Virus record (IMG/VR): IMGVR_UViG_3300028773_000015
Location: 1 to 32,248 of that record
Direction: 5' to 3' (one strand)
Length of the DNA: 32,248 nucleotides
From: a virus
Shown: positions 26,255 through 32,248 of the stretch, piece after piece
Layout of the letters: the number at the start of each line of letters is the position of its first letter
How positions within the stretch are numbered: position 1 is the stretch's first letter
Notes under the pieces: generated by a model
What the model saw: the letters and a program-made list of their open reading frames with translations, nothing else
Database searches by the model: none
What the model was told of the DNA's origin: nothing
Translations under genes and position numbers: made by a program

Positions 26255-26677
26255 TTACGCCTTCAAAAATTGGTATTTCACTTTGTTGTTGACGAACTTC
26301 TTGTCGATGAACTTGAGACCGGCGCGCTTAGCTTGACGCATGATGCCTTTGTCGGCGTACGAATTGCGAAGCTTGGCGACCCACTGATCGTTGTGCTTGT
26401 GGCTGTCGTAGTCGCTGATGATAGCTCCGTAGGAACCGTCAACATTCTTCACGAAGCCAATGTCGTTGGATGCACCACCAACGTATTTACGCCGGATGAT
26501 GAGGTCTGCACGCTGCGCACGGAGGTCACCGTGGTAGCCGACGAGCTGTTGGGGGTTGCCGATGTGGTTCTCCACATCCGTGTAACCCATATCTGCGAGA
26601 GCTGCAATTAGCAGGGCCGCGTCCTTGAAGGTTGTTTTTGTTTCCGAGTAGGCTGAAATATAGATACCCTCTTTCAA
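26255..26677 (-). CDS. DUF1257 (Ycf35-like) protein
   Basis: A 140-residue protein of the DUF1257 family, related to plastid and cyanobacterial Ycf35. Landmarks in order: KDAALLIAALADMGYTDVE, RADLIIRRKYVGGASNDIGF, VKNVDGSYGAIISDY, then KLRNSYADKGIMRQAKRAG and a C-terminal strand. This follows the family's ADLVIR...YDIGFVRNEDGSY...L...YA pattern closely. Role unknown in any organism; it often neighbours DUF2997 and a Ycf46-like ATPase. The best start is TTG 26677 without SD, close behind TATAAA, possibly a near-leaderless transcript. Confidence 0.83.
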   Translation of the reverse strand: MKEGIYISAYSETKTTFKDAALLIAALADMGYTDVENHIGNPQQLVGYHGDLRAQRADLIIRRKYVGGASNDIGFVKNVDGSYGAIISDYDSHKHNDQWVAKLRNSYADKGIMRQAKRAGLKFIDKKFVNNKVKYQFLKA

Positions 26678-26721
26678 TTACTTGTTTTATAGTTTCATGG
26701 ATTGATGGTGACTGTCAAGTC

Positions 26722-27453
26722 TTATCCAATAACCGACAGGAAGATGTCCTTTTGCCTTTTTAGAGCGGCGGACTCAGCGGCGGACCAAGCGGCGGACTCA
26801 GCGGACCGAGCGGCGGACCGAGCGGCGGACCGAGCGGCGGACTCAGCGGACCGAGCGGCGGACTCAGCGGACCAAGCGGCGGACTCAGCGGCGGACCGAG
26901 CGGCGGACCGAGCGGCGGACTCAGCGGACCAAGCGGCGGACTCAGCGGACCGAGCGGCGGACCGAGCGGCGGACTCAGCGGACCAAGCGGCGGACTCAGC
27001 GGCGGACCGAGCGGCGGACCGAGCGGCGGACCGAGCGGCGGACTCAGCGGACCAAGCGGCGGACTCAGCGGACCAAGCGGCGGACCAAGCGGCGGACCGA
27101 GCGGCGGACAGTTCTTCTACCGTAATCTTTCCCTGCATGAACAGAGAAGCTGCCTCAATAGCTTGGCGTGGTCTTTCATCTTTGGGAAACTGCTTTTCAA
27201 AGTTAGAAAGAGACTCACTGGCGAACTTGATAGCGAGTTGAGCAATCTCCTGCTTACTGTTCACTGTTGTCGCCTGCATTGCCCAGATGGCATGATTTAG
27301 ACCATTCGACTCAAGGATATGAGATAAAGGTATACGCTTGTTCTCAGACCACTTTGAACCAGATGGAGTAGAAGGTAGCGACGCTGTTAGTGTCCCCATG
27401 CCCTCTGTGCAGGCATTCGCTTTACGAAGAAGTTTTAGTGTTGTATATAACAT
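26722..27453 (-). CDS. Protein with long Ser-Ala-Ala-Arg/Trp repeat tract
   Basis: A 243-residue protein. The N-terminal 115 residues are ordinary helical sequence (MLYTTLKLLRKANACTEGMG, NHAIWAMQATT, DERPRQAIEAASLFMQGKI). The next 115 residues are built almost wholly from four-residue units SAAR or SAAW mixed with SAE, forming a long amphipathic helical rod. It closes with a normal segment, KRQKDIFLSVIG. Similar AAR/AAW tracts occur in bacterial and phage proteins, some called putative immunity proteins; function unproven. ATG 27453 has AAAGGAT upstream. It lies directly between the DUF1257 and AAA+ genes. Confidence 0.75.
   Translation of the reverse strand: MLYTTLKLLRKANACTEGMGTLTASLPSTPSGSKWSENKRIPLSHILESNGLNHAIWAMQATTVNSKQEIAQLAIKFASESLSNFEKQFPKDERPRQAIEAASLFMQGKITVEELSAARSAAWSAAWSAESAAWSAESAARSAARSAARSAAESAAWSAESAARSAARSAESAAWSAESAARSAARSAAESAAWSAESAARSAESAARSAARSAARSAESAAWSAAESAALKRQKDIFLSVIG
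26764..27110 (+). repeat. Coding tandem repeat of 9- and 12-base units
   Basis: GCGGAC-based units (AGCGGCGGACCG, AGCGGCGGACTC and short AGCGGACCA forms) repeat about thirty times and encode the Ser-Ala rod. All units are multiples of three, so recombination changes length without breaking the frame. Confidence 0.95.
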
Positions 27454-27460
27454 AAATGTA

Positions 27461-27489
27461 ATCCTTTCATAGTCCAGAATAGATGTCAA
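27461..27489 (-). promoter_or_regulatory. Probable promoter of the repeat-protein gene
   Basis: Minus-strand TTGACA, 17 bases, with TGA-AAGGAT as a weak extended -10. The -35 is perfect but the -10 matches only three of six and overlaps the SD. Confidence 0.45.
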
Positions 27490-27532
27490 GGAAAAAGAAG
27501 GGCGTCGTCCAGACCGCCCCGGAGGAATAGCG

Positions 27533-29080
27533 TTAGTCTTCTCTCATGGTTCTACCGGTAACCACCTTGGCTTCTGGTAGGTGATCGGCGGAGGTCTCCG
27601 AGTAGTGGTACACGCCGGGCTTCGATGCTGAGAGATACTTGCCCGAACTATTCGCACGCAGGTTATAGATCAGATCAGCCGATGATGTAGTAACCGGGAC
27701 GATGTAGGTCGAGGCCTCAGCAAGGGTCAGGCGCATACGGTGTGCCTTCTTGCAGCACTCCTTGATCTCCGCGCCAGTCCACCCATCATCGTTGAAGTTA
27801 CGCTTTGCGCGGTCTGCGCTGATGGCGTACTTCTTGATGTAGATATCCCAGATGGCTGCACGTTCTTCGCTGCTCGGGCTGTCGAAGAAGAAGATACCAA
27901 GGTTGAAGCGTCGGCGTAGTTCAGGTGGTAGAGCACCGATGCTGTTACAGGTAGCAATCGCCAAGACACGACCGCCAGATATAGCGTCAACTGTGGCCTG
28001 GGCCTGTCGCAGGTTGGCGTTAGACGAGCCGACAAGACCCGACTGCATGCCAGCGAGGTCAAAGTTGATGACGGGCTTGCCGTAGCTGCCACCAGACGCC
28101 TTAGCAAGCTGCGACTTCGACACGCCAGGGAGACCGATGAAAATCACACCATCCATCTCTGTATTCTGCATCCACTGGAGCATGGCACCTGTCAATTCAG
28201 TCTTGACACCAGACGTCTCTGTTCCGGTACCGGCAAATGCTTTCTCGATCTCGTCAATGAAGATGATCGTCTTGGGCGGTTCTTCGCCGTTCATGATCTG
28301 AGTCATAAAATTCTTGACCTGTGTGACTCCGCCAATGTCCTCCAGCTTCTCCTTACCATCCCAGACGCTAAGGCCGGGTGACTGCGAGATAATGTTGCGC
28401 TTACGGTCCCACAGCTCGTGCGTATCGATGCTCTTAGTCTTGCGGTCGATGCACATCGCTACTGCTTGTTCTGCTGGGAATGCAGGGAGACCGATCAATG
28501 CGTCGGTGCAGAGATTCATGAGGTCTTTGTCCGCCGCATCTAGACCAGCAGCGTCGAAGGTTGTGTTGACGACCGCCTCTAGTTGCGCCAGTGTTGGCAG
28601 TGGTTCGTCGAGGGTCAACACATCCGACACGAGCTCAGTAGGAATCTGCGAACCTGGAGCAGTAAGTAGCACTAGCATGTTACCGTTGGCCTTGAAGTCA
28701 TCGCGTAGATTCCAGATACCTTGGATCGCGGTCGACGCATCACCGGTCCATTGCAGATGGGCATTCTTGATGATAAGGATGAGGTCTTTGGTCGCACGTT
28801 CCGCCATCTCAAGGGTAGACGTAAACGGTACGCTTGCGGTTTGCTCCTGCGTCTCGCGCGACACCTTGTCATAGAGCAGGACTTGCAACTGCTCCTTGCC
28901 CTTGGCAGTAGCCGAACGCATACCGTGTACGCAGTCCCATTCAATGATCGGTGTCTCCTCTAGCTTCTTGCCGAGGATGGACTTGATGTTAGCGACTGTG
29001 GACGCTGCATCGAAAGTGTGGATATTTATCAATGGTGTACTTACACGCCGCGCCGCTTGAAACTGCTGTACGAAGTTCAT
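27533..29080 (-). CDS. Ycf46-like AAA+ ATPase with permuted core
   Basis: A 515-residue ATPase. Residues 1-240 resemble the N-terminal part of Ycf46-type ATPases (ILIIKNAHLQW, LVLLTAPGSQIPTEL, LPTLAQLEAV), including a degenerate first ATPase-like domain. The active domain is out of order: Walker B TIIFIDEIEKAFAG (271-284) and the helix LTGAMLQWMQ come first. Walker A IGLPGVSKS (315-323), VINFDLAGMQSGLVGSS and the sensor-1 strand IATCNSIGALPPEL follow. The P-loop has Ser where Gly normally precedes Lys. An arginine pair RRRF and a lid domain complete it. CAAAGGAG precedes ATG 29080. Confidence 0.9.
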   Translation of the reverse strand: MNFVQQFQAARRVSTPLINIHTFDAASTVANIKSILGKKLEETPIIEWDCVHGMRSATAKGKEQLQVLLYDKVSRETQEQTASVPFTSTLEMAERATKDLILIIKNAHLQWTGDASTAIQGIWNLRDDFKANGNMLVLLTAPGSQIPTELVSDVLTLDEPLPTLAQLEAVVNTTFDAAGLDAADKDLMNLCTDALIGLPAFPAEQAVAMCIDRKTKSIDTHELWDRKRNIISQSPGLSVWDGKEKLEDIGGVTQVKNFMTQIMNGEEPPKTIIFIDEIEKAFAGTGTETSGVKTELTGAMLQWMQNTEMDGVIFIGLPGVSKSQLAKASGGSYGKPVINFDLAGMQSGLVGSSNANLRQAQATVDAISGGRVLAIATCNSIGALPPELRRRFNLGIFFFDSPSSEERAAIWDIYIKKYAISADRAKRNFNDDGWTGAEIKECCKKAHRMRLTLAEASTYIVPVTTSSADLIYNLRANSSGKYLSASKPGVYHYSETSADHLPEAKVVTGRTMRED

Positions 29081-29116
29081 GAAACTCTCCTTTGAGTGAT
29101 ACAGGGTGAAATTGAG

Positions 29117-29153
29117 CTGAGATAAGATTACCATACTGCCCTGTGGAAAACAA
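29117..29153 (-). promoter_or_regulatory. Composite promoter element B (AAA+ gene)
   Basis: On the minus strand TTGTTT (-35), overlapping TTTTCCACA plus GG, extended -10 TGG-TAATCT, then TTATCTCAG. The element and spacing duplicate 24928-24964, including AAATAAA farther upstream. Confidence 0.68.
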
Positions 29154-29180
29154 TGTTTATTTTAGGCTTATCCGCCAGTT

Positions 29181-29441
29181 TTAGACCGCCGCTCCTTGAG
29201 GGTATATTCTGTTTCCGACGCGTTCGCCCCATACCGGGAGCGTGTATGCGATGCCGTACACTGGATGTGTACCCTGGGACACGAGGGAGCGGTACACTAA
29301 AACACTGCTGCCTGTTGCGTCTGCCCTACGTTGTGCCGAAGCCTGTACAGCTTCGAGTGAGAGTGTCATCTCCGCCACAGGCGTGCCGACTTCGTACGTG
29401 TCGGTAATTCGATCAAGAGATATTGCGCCTTTATCCTGCAT
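29181..29441 (-). CDS. Hypothetical protein, 86 residues
   Basis: A small soluble protein starting MQDKGAISLDRITDTYEVGT, with GGAGATCG before ATG 29441. A helix (EAVQASAQRRADAT) is followed by strands SVLVYRSLV and YGIAYTLPVWGERVG. No motif or family recognised. Its start overlaps the end of the frameshifted zinc-ribbon gene by 11 bases. The composite promoter of the AAA+ gene lies just beyond its stop. Confidence 0.7.
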   Translation of the reverse strand: MQDKGAISLDRITDTYEVGTPVAEMTLSLEAVQASAQRRADATGSSVLVYRSLVSQGTHPVYGIAYTLPVWGERVGNRIYPQGAAV

Positions 29442-29623
29442 GGTATTCGATCTCCTCTGTATTGTCTACCACATCCGCCGCTCCGCCGTCAAATGCCCGG
29501 TAGTAAGCGCCAGTCCATATCTCAAACCGTTGGCTAGTGATGCACGACGGGCAGACCGGGCCATCCGGCCAAAGCAGCTTCTCCAGATAGACTCGCGCAG
29601 TCTCCTCATCAGGGATCGCTCAT
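29431..29623 (-). CDS. Zinc-ribbon protein read through a +1 frameshift at CCC-TGA
   Basis: ATG 29623 overlaps the stop of the gene upstream (ATGA) but reads only MSDP before TGA. A +1 shift at CCC-TGA continues as DEETARVYLEKLLWPDGPVC, then PSCITSQRFEIW and a tail ending EEIEYHAG. The result is a 63-residue protein whose WPDGPVCPSC resembles the N-terminal zinc ribbon of IS1595-type transposases. The +1 frame has no ATG, GTG or TTG before its conserved part. CCC-TGA is a known +1-prone context, as in release-factor-2-type recoding. A one-base sequencing error is the alternative. Confidence 0.6.
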
Positions 29624-29928
29624 TTGGTAGCCGATTCATGGATCGGAGATGTTTTCGATTGACCGCAAACGCAGTCATCGGAATAAACCGCTTTGAAATA
29701 GGCGTGAGGCGCGGCCATAACATCGGCAAGGCTAACGGTGGTGTCTATGTACTTGCCGCACGCCTCGCATATTGCACCTTCCTCCGCATCGTCGTTTTCG
29801 CTGGAGGATGTTGGCCCATCAACACTGGCGCGAGACGCACACTCCCCATTGCAATACCAGTGAATCCGGGTCGCTTCATCTGCTCCATGTTCGCCGATTG
29901 GTTCCAGTTCATAAATTGCTTGTGCCAT
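29620..29928 (-). CDS. Small zinc-binding-type protein
   Basis: A 102-residue acidic protein with YCNGECASR, AICEACGKY and DDCVCGQS, enough cysteines for one or two zinc sites. It starts MAQAIYELEPIGEHGADEAT with GGAGGAAAC before the ATG and its own promoter upstream. The end, SPIHESATK, runs into the ATGA junction with the frameshift gene. No family recognised. The abundance of such small cysteine proteins is a feature of this window. Confidence 0.75.
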   Translation of the reverse strand: MAQAIYELEPIGEHGADEATRIHWYCNGECASRASVDGPTSSSENDDAEEGAICEACGKYIDTTVSLADVMAAPHAYFKAVYSDDCVCGQSKTSPIHESATK

Positions 29929-29950
29929 TGTGTGTTTCCTCCATGCACCA

Positions 29951-29980
29951 ACAGTACATGAGTCCCCTACTATTTGTCAA
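29951..29980 (-). promoter_or_regulatory. Promoter of the gene at 29620
   Basis: Minus-strand TTGACA, 18 bases, TACTGT. The -35 overlaps the stop of the gene at 29977. Confidence 0.65.
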
Positions 29981-30159
29981 GGGACTAATCTATATAAATC
30001 CCCTACTTTCCGCCATCCCTGTATCGTGTACGATTCGCCGGGGAAATAATCAGTTGCGAATCTATCCGAGCTGTGCTCTGAGAACATGCCATCGACCGCG
30101 TCGGTTAGGAGCATGCTGTTCAATACAACTTCCGCCAGTACATTCGCCGATACTTGCAT
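29977..30159 (-). CDS. Hypothetical protein, 60 residues
   Basis: ATG 30159 reads MQVSANVLAEVVLNSMLLTD and ends YTIQGWRKVGDLYRLVP. I prefer it over ATG 30201, which would add 14 residues, because the preceding GGGATGGCGAACC resembles the sequences before the genes at 30801 and 31085. The protein is compact and acidic in the middle (SEHSSDRFATDYFPGE). It has no recognised motif. Confidence 0.55.
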   Translation of the reverse strand: MQVSANVLAEVVLNSMLLTDAVDGMFSEHSSDRFATDYFPGESYTIQGWRKVGDLYRLVP

Positions 30160-30237
30160 GGTTCGCCATCCCTTCATCGTTAGCCTACAATCAACCGCCA
30201 TGCGACCGCCACAAGGCGACCGCCAGATATCCGCCGG

Positions 30238-30441
30238 CTATTGAGCGGGTAGCGCGTATACGTACACTTGAGAGTCTTGGCCGATGTTCCACTTATTGAC
30301 GGTCTGGTATGCCTCAAGTATCGGCATCCCCGCCGCTATAGCTGGATTGACTCCCGCCGCGATGTAATGCGCGCGCTCGAAGCGTAACTCTACAATGTGG
30401 CCATTGACTACATTGCGCCTTAGATATGTACGTTTTAGCAT
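30238..30441 (-). CDS. Small basic protein, 67 residues
   Basis: Starts MLKRTYLRRNVVNGHIVELR, with GAGGAATAGC before ATG 30441. A basic N-terminal strand is followed by a helix with AHYIAAGVNPAIAAGMPILE and a closing strand VYVYALPAQ. Nucleic-acid binding is possible from the charge. No family recognised. Upstream lies a region of two strong dyads. Confidence 0.6.
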   Translation of the reverse strand: MLKRTYLRRNVVNGHIVELRFERAHYIAAGVNPAIAAGMPILEAYQTVNKWNIGQDSQVYVYALPAQ

Positions 30442-30453
30442 GCTATTCCTCAC

Positions 30454-30510
30454 TCTGCTAGTAGCAGACTAACCCGCGCGTATCAGTACGTATCAGCACG
30501 ACCGCGCGGG
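30454..30510. other. Intergenic region with two dyads
   Basis: TCTGCTA-G-TAGCAGA (30454-30468) and a perfect eight-pair CCCGCGCG/CGCGCGGG (30473-30510) flank two copies of CGTATCAG. Neither is followed by a T tract. It may be a leader structure for the gene at 30441 or a protein-binding site. Confidence 0.5.
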
Positions 30511-30522
30511 ATGAGTCCGACG

Positions 30523-30801
30523 CTAGATGAGCTCTGAGTCAATTAGCTGAGCGGTGACTAAAACGGCATCTTGTTTATTATAGTCGCGAATCTTGGCCGC
30601 TATGCCTTTTACAATCTTCGCCACATCATCACCTTGCACGGTGATAATCTCAACTATCAAGGATTTTTCCTGTTGATCTCCCCAATGACCATCCCCTTTG
30701 ATGATGGTGAAGTTGGAAAATTGCTCTGCCACTAATCCAATGATGTTCTCCCGGTTGATATCTTCGGTATAGATGCGATAAAGAACTCTAATGCTTTCCA
30801 T
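30523..30801 (-). CDS. Hypothetical protein, 92 residues
   Basis: Starts MESIRVLYRIYTEDINRENI, a YRIYTED opening I have seen in small phage proteins, followed by FTIIKGDGHWGDQQEKSLIV, strands and a helical end LVTAQLIDSELI. The HWG-EKSL-VEI arrangement suggests a ferredoxin-like fold, but I cannot name a family. ATG 30801 is preferred over one eight codons earlier because of the shared GAATGGCGG leader; either is possible. Confidence 0.65.
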   Translation of the reverse strand: MESIRVLYRIYTEDINRENIIGLVAEQFSNFTIIKGDGHWGDQQEKSLIVEIITVQGDDVAKIVKGIAAKIRDYNKQDAVLVTAQLIDSELI

Positions 30802-30917
30802 GATTGACCGCCATTCTTGCGCCATTGACGCGGTTTGAGTAATCGCCAGTATACGACTGGCACAAACTAAAAGCAAGTCGATTGTAGCACGTCCGAACCG
30901 TCCGCACGCTCCGCCAG

Positions 30918-31085
30918 TTACTCCTCTGGAGAGTCTAAGCCGAATCCCCCACGATGCACCTTCGCTTTATCGTGGTGTGCATCCAACCATTGCACCGCGT
31001 CTGCTTCATTGTCGAAGCGTTCAACCACAACAACTTTACCATCCTCTATAGTTTCAACGTCTACAATTGTCCACTGTCCGACCAT
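30918..31085 (-). CDS. Hypothetical protein, 55 residues
   Basis: ATG 31085 reads MVGQWTIVDVETIEDGKVVV, then ERFDNEADAVQWLDAHHDKA, a short two-strand and one-helix protein ending GLDSPEE. GGAATGGCGGAAAAC stands before it, as before the genes at 30801 and 30159. The frame extends upstream, but that part lies in the gap after the truncated gene at 31157. Function unknown. Confidence 0.6.
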   Translation of the reverse strand: MVGQWTIVDVETIEDGKVVVVERFDNEADAVQWLDAHHDKAKVHRGGFGLDSPEE

Positions 31086-31156
31086 GTTTTCCGCCATTCC
31101 TGCGCCGTTAGCGCATGCTGTATATCCGCCAGTGTATATCACCCGGCACAAATTAG

Positions 31157-31372
31157 TTACAGGTAGATTGAGAGTATCGCGCATACAGCCGCGCGTTTTT
31201 CAAACGTCCAATCCGGCGCGATTGTAGCGAGCGTCTGAGATGCATACGGATACCATGCTATCCCGTCCACGATACCCGCTGCAGTAGCACGGCTAAAGAC
31301 TTCTAGTATGTTGCGCTCATACTTGTATTGACGGCGCAACCATTGGATTTTGTTCAATCGTTCGATAGCCAT
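31157..31372 (-). pseudogene. Possible truncated protein of a YPYA-type phage family
   Basis: A 71-residue product with EVFSRATAAGIVDGIAWYPY and ASQTLA, then EKRAAVCAILSIYL and a stop. In relatives I recall, this AxxIxxGxxWYxxA segment is followed by AAxIAALSP and another 80-100 residues. Here the LSP step reads LSI and the protein ends at once, so it looks truncated. Downstream no continuation is visible in another frame. Its ATG overlaps the upstream stop (TAATG). Truncation is inferred from remembered family length. Confidence 0.45.
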
Positions 31373-31614
31373 TACCGCGCCTCACGTAATTCAGGATGAG
31401 CGGCGAATGCATTATGCGCTGACGCAATAGCATGGGCCTTGATTACATCTAGATGTGAAGGATTATTTTTTATATCGTATCGTACGATACGCGAATAGTG
31501 GCGCGATAAAAACTCTTTATTACTCACACATACAGGGCAGTCTACATGGTAACTCATACCATGTAGTCTGTTATGGATACGCCTTTTTGTGCTGAAGATG
31601 CAAACATATGTCAC
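31372..31614 (-). CDS. Small protein with CPVC motif
   Basis: Up to 80 residues. HVDCPVCVSNKEFLSRHYSR holds one CxxC pair, followed by a helical HLDVIKAHAIASAHNAFAA. The start is uncertain: GTG 31614 gives the full length, whereas ATG 31557 (MSYHVDCPV) gives 61 residues beginning next to the motif. Neither has a clear SD. The stop overlaps the next ATG by TAATG. Function unknown. Confidence 0.55.
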   Translation of the reverse strand: MTYVCIFSTKRRIHNRLHGMSYHVDCPVCVSNKEFLSRHYSRIVRYDIKNNPSHLDVIKAHAIASAHNAFAAHPELREAR

Positions 31615-31656
31615 CTCAAACTAGATCGATTATCTGCGATTACTTGCAGAGTAAGA

Positions 31657-31675
31657 CGCATGTCACACTCATGCG
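31657..31675. other. Small hairpin between genes
   Basis: CGCATG and CATGCG pair across a seven-base loop in the gap after the gene at 31696. No T tract; it may be part of the next gene's leader. Nothing else is evident in 31615-31695. Confidence 0.35.
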
Positions 31676-31695
31676 CCATGACTCCATTAGTAGTC

Positions 31696-32205
31696 TTAGT
31701 ACTCGACTTGCACGCCATCCAAAGTCTTAGGGAATGATGCAACGTCTAATCCCCATTTTTCGAGTAACCAATCTTTAGCGAATGCGCGTTGATCATTAGG
31801 GAACGTGCCATGTTCGGCGAAGTATTCTCCCTGCCCATTGACTTCACAATCGACTAGAGCGACCCATCGTAGTTTGTCTTTAGCAGATGGACCATTCAAG
31901 AATACTATTTGATCCATTTGACGATTAGCTGCGATGCGCTCACCCGATGGTGAAAAATCTGCGTTAGCAGCGATATGCTGTGAATCGTGCCATGCTCTAA
32001 ACTGCCAGTTTGTAGACGGCGCGCCGAATATCGTCTTATCGGAATGTTCGACGTTGATCGAGAGATATCCGGTATTCTCGAAGTCTTGTTTCATCGCGGT
32101 AAAATCGGCGTACTGACTAGCCGTATACCGTACGTTCTTTGGTGCGAGTATTGAAACGATGTAATCGAAGGTTGGATCAATTCCTGATAGTGATATGCCG
32201 AACAT
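31696..32205 (-). CDS. Hypothetical phage protein, 169 residues
   Basis: Starts MFGISLSGIDPTFDYIVSIL with AAGAG five bases before ATG 32205. It contains RAWHDSQHIAANADFSPSGE followed by RIAANRQ, an HDxxH-type pattern I have seen in uncharacterised phage proteins, which could be a metal site. An internal cysteine stands in LVDCEVNG, and a helical end includes FAKDWLLEKWGLD. No enzyme can be assigned. It is the rightmost gene; 32206-32248 holds only its leader. Confidence 0.7.
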   Translation of the reverse strand: MFGISLSGIDPTFDYIVSILAPKNVRYTASQYADFTAMKQDFENTGYLSINVEHSDKTIFGAPSTNWQFRAWHDSQHIAANADFSPSGERIAANRQMDQIVFLNGPSAKDKLRWVALVDCEVNGQGEYFAEHGTFPNDQRAFAKDWLLEKWGLDVASFPKTLDGVQVEY

Positions 32206-32248
32206 TAGAGCTCTTTTCTCGCGCGTAGGTGCGTGTAACCTTGTATTA

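Noticed and set aside
26702-27241. Plus-strand Ala/Asp/Ser-repeat protein
   Set aside because: It is the antisense of the Ser-Ala rod gene; openness follows from the repeat composition, and the minus frame has normal flanking protein sequence.
29466-29729. Arg-rich minus-strand frame over the frameshifted gene
   Set aside because: It is an out-of-frame shadow of the zinc-ribbon and cysteine genes; it has no ribosome site and no protein-like pattern.

Overview
The window looks like part of the replication, repair and accessory region of a large double-stranded DNA phage. Almost every credible gene is on the minus strand. Genes are short and packed head to tail, often with ATGA or TAATG stop/start overlaps. 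Most have no recognisable family, and no virion gene is visible. The recognisable core is viral: a T7-gp4-like primase-helicase, an SF2 helicase, a RecB/Cas4-type nuclease, an SSB-like protein with an acidic tail, two RNA ligases, HAD phosphatases, a HhH-GPD glycosylase and four HNH endonucleases. An exported protein with a PEP-CTERM sorting tail (22492-23142), of a style I associate with Acidobacteriota, suggests a diderm host with an exosortase system. That host guess is inference only.

Layout, in coordinate order (transcription runs right to left). 1-5120: EndoVII-like HNH, a miniature kinase-like protein, primase-helicase, HhH-GPD glycosylase and small unknowns. 5248-9690: an Rnl5/DRB0094-type RNA ligase, an SF2 helicase, an HNH and a possible minimal AEP-like protein. 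9705-14399: HNH, two HAD hydrolases, membrane proteins, a T4 Rnl1-like ligase and a 71-residue Acb2/Tad1-like small protein. 14400-15702: the SSB-like gene bracketed by two compact RNA structures, one starting at a good sigma70 promoter. 15703-21455: zinc-binding small proteins, the Cas4-like nuclease, an Rmf/CrpP-like protein, a dual-coding pair, a minimal tyrosine recombinase and a terminator. 21564-23807: small genes with shared leader motifs, an aberrant tRNA, the PEP-CTERM gene and a 27-copy hexanucleotide repeat. 23808-29153: the most interesting block, with a DUF3150-like protein, an HNH-AP2 endonuclease, DUF2997, a truncated tRNA-like sequence, DUF1257 (Ycf35-like), an alanine-rich repeat protein and a Ycf46-like AAA+ ATPase. 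29181-32205: very small genes, one of which appears to need a +1 frameshift.

The strongest candidate for an undescribed system is the DUF2997-DUF1257-AAA+ block. In the ATPase the Walker B segment lies before the Walker A segment, a block permutation of the normal AAA+ core. Its gene and the DUF3150-like gene each sit behind a promoter with the same composite element (TTTTCCACAGG, extended -10, TTATCTCAG) at identical spacing, so they are probably co-regulated.

Regulation is unusually readable. About ten TTGACA-type promoters with 16-18 bp spacers occur. Several end so close to the start codon that the mRNA would be leaderless or nearly so. Unrelated proteins across the window share a C-terminal tail of the form FRDDE or EEI, perhaps a docking tag.
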